A stretch of 64,000 nucleotides of DNA, taken from assembly GCA_018873245.2 (NCBI GenBank), contig JAEMBT020000105.1, forward strand, positions 1 to 64,000, written 5' to 3'. The first letter of the stretch is position 1. Every line of letters starts with the position of its first letter. Under the pieces are notes generated by a model, which was not told the origin of the DNA, did not search any database, and saw only the letters and a program-made list of their open reading frames with translations. Source of the stretch: Archegozetes longisetosus. Taxonomy: Eukaryota; Arthropoda; Arachnida; Sarcoptiformes; Trhypochthoniidae. Shown here one piece after another: positions 55,987 to 64,000 of this stretch. Made by a program: the position numbers and the translations under genes.

Positions 55987-56022
<36 letters not shown>
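55845..56022. repeat. (CT)n and (AT)n microsatellites, right arm
   Basis: Over 100 bp of CT repeats with CTTT interruptions, then about 14 AT units near 55,993. The mirror positions in the left arm are far shorter, showing independent slippage since duplication. Confidence 0.9.
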
Positions 56023-56023
<1 letters not shown>

Positions 56024-56078
56024 CTAATTATAAGAATGACATTTCAATAAACTATCCTTAATTATATACTTAATTATT

Positions 56079-56738
56079 AATAATTTAATAACAAGAATCC
56101 ATTGGCCACCAAAGCCGTCGTGACAATACCACTTTTATATAAGATTTTGACTTTCAAACGATTATTATATTGCTTAGACATTTCCATTGAAATGATAAGT
56201 CTACTAAAATACTTATGATTTATATAAACACATGTTATGTATATCAAAATAAAATTCATTCATGGGTCAAACTATGCAAGTTTCATTGTATTAGGTTCAA
56301 TAATAACCGAAATATCGAGACATGTTCCTTAGAATTAGTTGTGCCATTTTTTGCTCTTAGATTTACAGAAATACAGTATTTGGCACCGTGTTTCGTTGTA
56401 ATTGAGCAAATTAAACGAAATAAAACACAATAAATATAACAAATAGAGGATTTTGTTCAATGAATTATTAGTAGTAGATATGTGCTTCTGGGCCTGAGCG
56501 CTTTAGACTCTAGACCTGGGAGGATCAATTTGTTATAGTGATTAATAGTAAATAATCTATCCCTTTCTCTATTTGCTTCATAGAAAGCGCTAATTACTTT
56601 TCGTCTCTTGCTTTTTAACTAACACATATTTTATTTGAACGACAATCTCAAAGAATAAAAATATGTAAATAACTGGCAAAATTTAAGATACATTTTGACT
56701 CATGATTTTTTCAATTAATCCACAAATAGCGGTATTTT
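56079..56738. other. Spacer between palindrome and right Polinton copy
   Basis: No gene supported. 56,468-56,524 matches 16,966-17,013 inverted (words GCACATATCTACTACTAA and AGGTCTAGAG), which links this spacer to the left copy of the old duplication. Confidence 0.5.
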
Positions 56739-57028
56739 GAATAGTTTTATTCATTCATAATAGTGTTCACACGTTATATAACGCGTGTTATGTATTTTAT
56801 ATAATATTGTGTTCTGTATTACTATATAATGCATTATATAATTTTGTGCGTACAACGTGCAATAAGTAGAACATTTATATGTAACATGATAGCAAAGCAT
56901 AAAAAGTGGTGTCCCCAAGTGCCTTATTATAGCAACCCTAAAAGTGAAGCTTCGTGCAATAATGTAATTAAACAACTCTTTTGAAGCACAACTGAATCTC
57001 AACTCTGTTTAGCCACTTTGTTGTTAAG

Positions 57029-58182
57029 ATGGCTGCAAGACAGGTAGACTTGAAAAATACTAGATCAAGAAGTTGCATGACGCAATTGCTGCGTCTAAAG
57101 GTAAGATGGACATGATGTCCGACTTATCAAGGCGATACGAAAGAACTGGAGTAAGTACATCATTTAGAGCTTTCTTAGTAAATCTTTTTAATGGTTTTTT
57201 TTACAGAGATCATGTATGAAGAAATGGAGAGCCTGTGGACTGAAGGACTGGATGGTTGGATGCCTGACGGAGATTCTTTCTCGATGTCTTTTCATGACGA
57301 CTCTCCCAAAACCGTATGAAGGTACAACTGAAGTTTAAACAGTAAGTTTAAATTTTTTCTTGGTTTTCTTAAAATTTTTCTAATGCGTTTTTGTTTATAT
57401 AATTTTTAGAAAAAACAAAAGATAGAACGGGAGCTTAGGGAAGCGGAAACATCAGAACTCCAAAGGAAGAAAACCAAAAAGAAACGACTTGCTTTAAGCT
57501 GAGAAAGGAGAAAATCAAAAACTAGCTCGGAAAGAAGAGAACTTGCGTCAATTGGTAAAGTAGCGTTTTGATCTTTGTTTTAAAGATTCAGAACATTAAT
57601 TTTTCTATTTCTTCAACAGCTGTGGCCAATCGATTGTCAGTTCCGTCAGTTAGTGAAACAGTTGGCCATTAGGGTTCTAGCGGAGACGCAAGTGCAGAAC
57701 CTGCGTCAATTGGTGAAATAGCATTTTTACCATTGTTTTCAAGACTCATAACACTAATTCTTATACATCTTCAGCTGGTGTGACCAATCAATTTGGAACA
57801 ATTAGCCATTTGAGTCCCAGCGGAGACGGAAGTGCAGAACTCGCGTCAATTGGTAAAATAACACTTTTATCTTAGTTTTCAAGACTCAGAACACTAATTC
57901 TTGTGTTTTTGTATAGATTCCACTAATTCTTCAACTGAATCAATCAATTCCTTGGTTAAAGTTTCCGGAATTAAAAGATCGTCAAATTTTCTTCTTTTGC
58001 CAGAGCCAAGAATCATCAAAAAGCTTAAGGGAAAATAGAAAAAAATTATTATAGAGGATCGTCAGAATCTAACTTTAAGCTTCAATCCGATTTCATTACT
58101 TCTAATGCAACAACTTTTTGCGAACGGAAACCTCGACTTCAGTTAATTTGCCAATCGTGAAGACGTGGACGATGATGAATAA
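57029..58182 (+). pseudogene. Spliced gene of unknown function, right copy
   Basis: Plus-strand copy of 15,181-16,388 with the same exon order: ATG at 57,029; donors and acceptors such as GTAAGTACATC near 57,150 are kept. The duplicated-exon unit is again present as repeats (AGCCATT-containing blocks near 57,660-57,860) but more decayed. Conserved blocks include ESLWTEGLDGWMPDG and the tail region SINSLVKVSGIK. Interrupted and probably dead. Confidence 0.6.
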
Positions 58183-59029
58183 CTGTTTTTATTTTATACC
58201 AGAAAATCTTTTTCTTGCATTTCTATTAAAAGTTAAAAAGTAAGAAAAAATGATAAAAGTATAAAAAGAAAAAAATTTATACTAATCAATTTTATAAAAA
58301 ATATCTTTTTAAAAATATTTTTATAATATTCTTTATACAATATCCGAATTTTATATTAATGTTTATCAATCAATCTATCTAATAGTATTTTAACAAAAAA
58401 TTCAATAAAATCTTAAGTCTACCCCTTACAAATGTATTTGTCCTAGATTTTGTGCAGATCTTAGATTCTAGTTTGAAGTTGTAATTTTATGAATTATTTG
58501 TATTGTTCATATAATATATTTGACTTACCGAGACTGGTTCTAAAAACTTCACTCGATGGCAAACTCGAAATCATCTAAACCTTTTGAGGTAAGATTTTTC
58601 TTTTATAAAATTTATTCTAAAGAATTCTATTCTATTCTATTACTTTTCAAATGTTTATTCATATAAGACGTAATGTCTTTTTAATATTTAAGTTATGTCG
58701 CCAAATCTTCAGTTTTATGTTTCATTCATATAAAATAACGCTTTTTCAAATTTTAATTATGCATTAATTTTGTGTAAACGGTTTTCATTTCATTTTAACT
58801 TTTTCTTTAAAAACTTTCACTTGATAAAAATCATTAATAGAAATCTGTTTAATTGTATATTTTCAAATATTTTCTTATTACGAGTCATATCTCTTTAAAT
58901 ACTCTGAAAATATATAGATTTCAGTTTCAATGCCTCAGTATTAATAAATCTTAGTTTAGTTAAATACTATTATTCCGAACTAAATACTCATGAAACTTTC
59001 TATTGCAAAATGGATAATATCGATGATGA

Positions 59030-59895
59030 TTAGAGCGAAACAATCATCTCGTTTCAATTGAGCTACATTTTGAGAGATGTGAATAGATCACTGCATGCGG
59101 CTGTTGTCAAAAATCCATTGAAGACCCCGGAAGGTAGTATTTACAATTTTATAAGGATGGAATTCCGACTTAATTGCGGCGAATTACTGTTTCTCTTACT
59201 CCAACTCAATTTCAAAGGATAATGCATCAAATTGAGAAACATTCAATTTTTCAGGAAATTCCGGGTGAAAAAGAAGGCAAATACATCTGCTTCGAACGAC
59301 TCAGTAATATCTATCAAAGCGCTATCGTTAGCATAATTGATCGAAATGATAAATTTGGTATTTTGATCGATGAACAAGAGCAAGACATGCTTCGGCATTT
59401 TGCCAAAATTCTGATATTCGTAATGGAATACCAATGAGCTAAAGATGAGAAAATGAAAGATTTGAAGTTAATTTAGTCTTCAGCCGCGGCAGAAAAGGGA
59501 GAATGATTATTATGCAAAGATGTAACGAACGTAAAGAAGAGTCTTGTTTATGACGAGTATGATTGTAACAAAGACTTGAAGAGAAGGAGTTGATTGATCT
59601 GTTGATGCAAAATCTGAACAGCGAAGCGAAAAAAGTTTTAATGAATTGTTTGAGTATTACTCTAAACTACTAAACTTTAATGAAGTTCTTTGTCAGGAGG
59701 CAAAATATAAGCTGCTTCCTACTATGATCGAAAAGCCTGAACAACTACTTGAAGCCGTGAAAAAAGTTATGTATTGAAGAATCCAAATTCGAAATTCAAA
59801 GTCATTGGATGCCTGAATCAAAGAAAACAAGAATTGGATGAATTAAAGGCACTTCCCAGACGTGAAGAACCGAATGAGAAGCGTCCTCGCATTTA
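59030..59895 (+). pseudogene. Second copy of the two Polinton-associated small genes, fossil
   Basis: The 134-residue gene (best part 59,174-59,437, VSLTPTQFQRIM and GKYICFERLSNIYQS) is followed by the Cys/His gene remnant (to KRPRI near 59,895). Same order as 11,565-12,422. Broken, several breaks. No further Polinton gene follows on the right. Confidence 0.75.
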
Positions 59896-60080
59896 AGTTG
59901 AATGAATTCATTGGAAAAACATTTTGAAAAGTTAATTTTAGCTCTTATGATTAGTTCATGTATTTTATATTCAGAAAATTATTTCAACTGATTTTCTATT
60001 CGTATCAATTATACTTTAATTAGTATATTCGATCAGATTAGAAAGCATTTTTAATGATTAAATAAAAATATATAAAATAA

Positions 60081-60466
60081 AAGTTCAGATAAACTACGGA
60101 AGGTAGCCGATAACCTTTTTCAATTTAGATGATCTACAGGATGTAACTGAAACTCCCAGATTCAGTAAACTCAAACTTATATATATCATGATTCGAATGT
60201 GTTGAATCGTCGCCTCTAAACGTTGCTGAGTGACGCTAAGAGCTGGCTTATAATCAGTTTGAAAAAATGTTTGGTAAAACAATATTAAATAGTTTATATT
60301 TTTCATACAGAATATTAGTTTGAGCCAGGGTTGGTGTAATAATTAAAAAGACTAGTCTGATGCATTAAACATTTATTAAGACTGCTGTTAGCAAAGTTTG
60401 CATCAACGCTTTCATATTAAAGGCATTTTAAATTCAAAACTTGTTTAAGCCAGTTAATTAATTGAT
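60081..60466. other. Spacer without recognised gene
   Basis: Lies between the end of the old duplication and MULE 2. A minus-strand frame here is short and unremarkable. Confidence 0.5.
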
Positions 60467-60869
60467 ATTGTCACATTTATTTTTATGACGAGTGATCATC
60501 TATATACGAAAGACCCGATCTAAATGTTTTGTGTAGAGTCTTTCGTATGCGTGTGTTCAAGTTGAACGAATTGGAATCGAGGGGCCTCAATGTAAGATCC
60601 TAATCCTTTGTTACCTATAATTCTATCAGAGAGTCTGGTAGGACTCGATAGAATGGGTATTAGTAGAGAATTAAGTTATAACTTACTTTTAATATAAAAC
60701 TTTCTTTTATTAATAAAAATATATAATGATACAATAGTAGTTATTCACTATAACTTTTCTTACATACCATACAGTATAAAGTAAGAGAGATTTCTTACAT
60801 CGTATACAGTACAACGTATTGCGGGTATAACTTTAACTAATCAGCAAAACAATAGAGATCGACAGGTAT

Positions 60870-62212
60870 TTGTATGTCAAAAATAATCAAAATGTAGGGA
60901 AACGAACGTTCTATTGGGAATGTGAGTTTCGAAAGACGATGTCTTGTCGTGGAAGGGCCGTCACTAAATACATTGGCAACAGACATGTGATCAGTAAGAC
61001 GTCGCCTCACTCACACGACGCAGATATTACGAGAAAAACATTTTGTGATTTGACTTATCGCTCAAAACAACGAGCTAGAACAACTCTAGAACATCCAGTT
61101 CAAATAGTTCAAAATGAAATGAGAGCCGTCCCTAATCAGTTCATACCTGAGATGCCTACGGAGAGGGCCTTTTCCAGACGAGTGAATCGAGCTCGCAAAG
61201 AGGACTTTCCTGTGGAACCTCAGAATTTCGACAACTTTGTTATCGATCAGCGCTTTATAAGAACAATCAGTGGAGCGGAGTTCGTAAGATTCATTGAGAT
61301 TGAGGACGACCGCATTCTTTTGTGCTTCAATAGCGCCAATAGCGTCCATCTCTTTAATGCGAATTATTGGTTTATGGATGGAACTTTTAAATGCGCGCCG
61401 ACACTATTCAAACAATTATATGCAATCCATTGCAAGATCGGCTGTGATAACTCACGGATTTTACCGATCGTTTTCGCCTTGTTAACATCGAAATCTCAGC
61501 GATGCTATGTCGCAATGTTTGAGGAAATCCGACGCATCGCCGAGCACAGAAGATATATTCTCCGACCTGATTTCGTTCTCACGGATTTTGAGAGATCGGC
61601 TATGAATGCCGTTACAATCGTATTCCCGGGAGCACAGCCTAAAGGCTGTCATTTCCACTTAGCCAAAAATATATATAGACAAATTCAAAAACTCGGTCTT
61701 TCACGCACTTATATTGATACACCTCGATTGGCACTTCAGGTCATTTTTGGCTCCTGAAGAGATTGTGGACGCATTCCGTGACATTGTTGTCCCACTTCTT
61801 CGAAACACACAGTTCCGCGAATTATTGAAGTGGTTCGCGATAAATTATGTGACCGGTGATGGAAGGAGAAACACGGCGCCACTTTTCGAACCCCGAATAT
61901 GGTCTGTGTTTGAGAATAACGAAATGGGATTTCCCCGAACGACGAATAATTGAATCATGGCATAATCGTTGGGATTATACTTTTGGAGCAAGCCATGTCG
62001 GAATTTACCGCATTCTCAAAGCGATTCGTGAAGAGGAAGATCGCAATCTAAGTCTGATTGAATTGATAACTTCCGGTGCCCAACCTCCTCCCATCTCTAG
62101 AAAGATTCGAACGAGAACGGTACGTTTAGAAACGATATTTAGGAACAGAGGAGATGGAGTCTTGAATACTGCAGATTTTCTTAGAGGAATCGCACACAAT
62201 TTTGTACTTTAA
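60870..62212 (+). pseudogene. MULE 2 transposase with FLYWCH finger, frameshifted
   Basis: The first frame (60,870-61,757) has the FLYWCH-type finger RTFYWECEFRKTMSCRGRAV with HSHDADI, then WFMDGTFKCAPTLFKQLYAI (first Asp), VLTDFERSAMNAV (second Asp) and KGCHFHLAKNIYRQI. The reading then shifts twice (near 61,745 and 61,900) to reach RRIIESWHNRWDYTFG, with the Glu, and a C-terminal part ending LRGIAHNFVL. The start is uncertain: no ATG at the beginning, and TTGACAG-like sequence just before may be an acceptor. The closest relative in the window is the MULE 1 transposase, but similarity is modest. Confidence 0.82.
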
Positions 62213-63704
62213 CTCAAATTGGAATTGATATACTTTTTTTTATCTATATTAGATTAAGTATCTGCTCGGATTGATCTATAGTAGATCGTATTTTAAAATT
62301 CTTATAATCTTAAACATTTGATCTATATTAGATCATTGCAAAAAATTAAAAAAAAATTATAAAAAAAACAAAAAATTTAATCAATGTTCCAATTAACTAT
62401 GGACCGTTGATTAAATGATCATAAAATTTACTGGATAATCATATTCTGATAAAATTTTCTGTGCACAAATTTTAATGATGACGAAGTTAAATAATTTATT
62501 TAAATTCGAAAATATCAAGGTTCAATATAAAAAATTTCAATTGAAAACGACCAATTTTTCCCATTTAAACTATATTAGACTTACAGAAAATGCAAATGCT
62601 ATTTCACACTTAAGCATTTGTTTCCTAAAAACTTTATTATAAAGTTAAGAATCAGTACAACTAATAAAATACTTAGTAAAGGATTCCTCCTTTATTTAAA
62701 CATTTACTTAGATATCTCCCCATATTTTTCATAATTAGATATTAAATATGTTCGTCACAACAGATACCTGTTCACCACTAATTACATGTAATTATTTTAC
62801 AATTACAACGTACTTATATCAAATCAATACTGATTGATTGTTTGATACATTAGTGTAAAACTAGAAACTACATTAAGGTTTGATTCTTCCATTTAATTCA
62901 TTTTTGTAAATTTATACAAAAACACGATATTTAAGTATCTTCATAAACAATAAGAGATATTGATAAAGATATTGTACTTTCAGTTCTAAATATGCATCAC
63001 CTTCAAATAATTTATGGTTAGGAGGTATAAAATTTATTACAATATCGGCTCCAGTATTAATTTAGAAACTCATACTTAAAATGTGAAATCGCTTCCCATG
63101 TTCTGAACGCACCTAAAAACTCATAGCAGATTACATTTTTATGATCTTTATTTGAGTTTTTAGGATTAATTTAAATCCAAGTAAGATAACTTTTACTCCA
63201 CACCTTATAGTTTATCTCAGATATGTAATCATATTGTGAAATTTATTTATATCTAACAAACATAGAATACTAAAATAGCTTAGTTATTAGTTTGAAAAGC
63301 CTTAGCACTAACATTTCTTGTAATTAGCTCTTTAAAAGTCCAATTAATTATAACACTTTCTGTAATGACTTTCTCTTTAAAATGACCCAATATAGTCTAA
63401 TTTAACTTTAGTATAAATAAACAATCAAACAGTGTAGCTTTAGTTTTAAATTTAGAAAAACGTGGGATACCAAAGAAAAGTATATAAAGGGACAGTCTTA
63501 GAGAAAGAAGGAGAAGAAGAGAGTGAAGAGATAGACAATCTTCAGTAATATCTTAGTTATGCTTTGTAACTTCACGTTACGCATAATAAAATTCTTGTAA
63601 AATAGATAATCGTTTTCTTCATTTCTATCAACTTTATTTCCACCTTAGGTAAGTAATATACAAAGTTGTGAACTTTCTTTAATGCATAATAGGTACACAT
63701 GATG
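62213..63704. other. 3' part of MULE 2, no gene
   Basis: AT-rich; three copies of a GATCTATA(G/T)TAGATC palindromic word lie near 62,270-62,340. Nothing else recognised. Confidence 0.5.
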
Positions 63705-64000
63705 TTCTCTATTGAGTCCAGCCAGACTCTTATATAGGGAATTAGGTAAAAGGATTTGGAATCTTACAAAGAGGCCCCTGATTTCAAATCTTCACTCTAG
63801 TAAAATCACACTAAATGAAAAACTCTACACAGAAACTTAGATCGAGTTTTTCATTTTGAATGAGATCCCGAGTCACAAAAATAATTGTGACAATATTCTC
63901 TTAAGCTTGGTGACTCATTTTGATTAAAACAGATAATAAGTAATAAAATATATAAATAACTCATTGCATTAGTTTTATATTTATAACATAATTTCAGTTA

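Larger units (their letters stand above)
50957..56078 (-). repeat. Right arm of giant palindrome
   Basis: About 5.1 kb, inverted match of 45,143-50,167. It is slightly longer mainly because of expanded (CT)n and (AT)n tracts near 55,850-56,020. Confidence 0.95.
56739..60080 (-). repeat. Right copy of the old inverted duplication (pairs with 11,388-16,706)
   Basis: Carries the spliced unknown gene, spacer and the two small Polinton-associated genes, in inverted orientation relative to the left copy. Ends abruptly at about 60,080, before the polymerase gene. The Merlin site is empty at about 58,737-58,745 (GCGTTATTTTATATGAATG). Confidence 0.8.
60467..63894 (+). mobile_element. MULE 2
   Basis: About 3.4 kb with inverted ends of roughly 186-190 bp (60,467-60,652 and 63,705-63,894). 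They begin ATTGTCACA and share TGTGTAGAGT, GGGGCCTC and GAGTCTGG blocks, with about 25 percent differences, so the copy is older than MULE 1. A transposase lies on the plus strand. I could not find a clear 9-bp duplication. Unrelated ends to MULE 1. Confidence 0.8.

Noticed and set aside
45143-56078. Palindrome as an exact assembly duplication
   Set aside because: Arms differ by about 2 percent in sampled parts, with different microsatellite lengths and amino-acid changes, so it is not a simple copy of one sequence. A haplotype join is still possible and is kept in the findings.

Overview
The window looks like a heavily transposon-loaded, AT-rich stretch of an invertebrate nuclear genome, most likely an arthropod. 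Reasons: short GT-AG introns, tRNA-derived SINEs, a LINE, several cut-and-paste DNA transposon superfamilies, a Ty3/gypsy fossil and a Polinton fossil. A small TTAGG-type run beside one SINE fits arthropods but proves nothing. I see no certain single-copy host gene. Almost every base can be placed in, or next to, a mobile element.

Layout. (1) 1-12,422, minus strand: most of a decayed Polinton/Maverick with major and minor capsid genes, small virion-type genes, integrase, packaging ATPase, an IAP-like BIR/RING gene and protein-primed DNA polymerase; a SINE sits in the capsid gene. (2) 12,725-14,464: a Merlin (IS1595-type) transposon with 8-bp target duplications. (3) 15,181-16,388, minus: a spliced gene of unknown function with a tandemly duplicated exon. 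Most of this block (11,388-16,706) recurs inverted and more diverged at 56,739-60,080, where the Merlin site is still empty. (4) About 17,040-31,850: a Ty3/gypsy fossil, split by a foldback MITE (18,141-19,664) and by a 7.5-kb transposon (19,996-27,551). The latter has terminal arrays of a 136-bp repeat, an IS1595-type transposase gene and an OTU-protease reading frame, and itself holds a Tc1 element. (5) 33,061-33,425: a second SINE. (6) 33.4-41.9 kb: fragments of another virus-like element (packaging ATPase), interrupted by a foldback MITE. That MITE holds a MULE, which holds a TTAA-duplicating transposon, which holds another MITE fragment. (7) 41.9-45.1 kb: a GC-rich, internally deleted LINE with a 2A-like peptide, split by a non-autonomous MULE. 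(8) 45,143-56,078: a giant palindrome with arms of about 5.0-5.1 kb, only a few percent diverged, around a 789-bp loop. Each arm carries two genes of one unrecognised family, a hAT-like MITE and a dead Tc1. (9) 60,467-63,894: a second, unrelated MULE.

The nesting gives a relative order. The Polinton block duplicated long ago and Merlin entered one copy later. The Tc1 relics were dead before the palindrome formed. The palindrome and the first MULE look like the youngest layers. The strongest candidates for undescribed biology are the IS1595-type transposase plus OTU element with tandem-repeat ends, the unrecognised paired gene family in the giant palindrome, and MULE ends built from an iterated GCGAAA-type motif. 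All similarity and family calls were made by eye.
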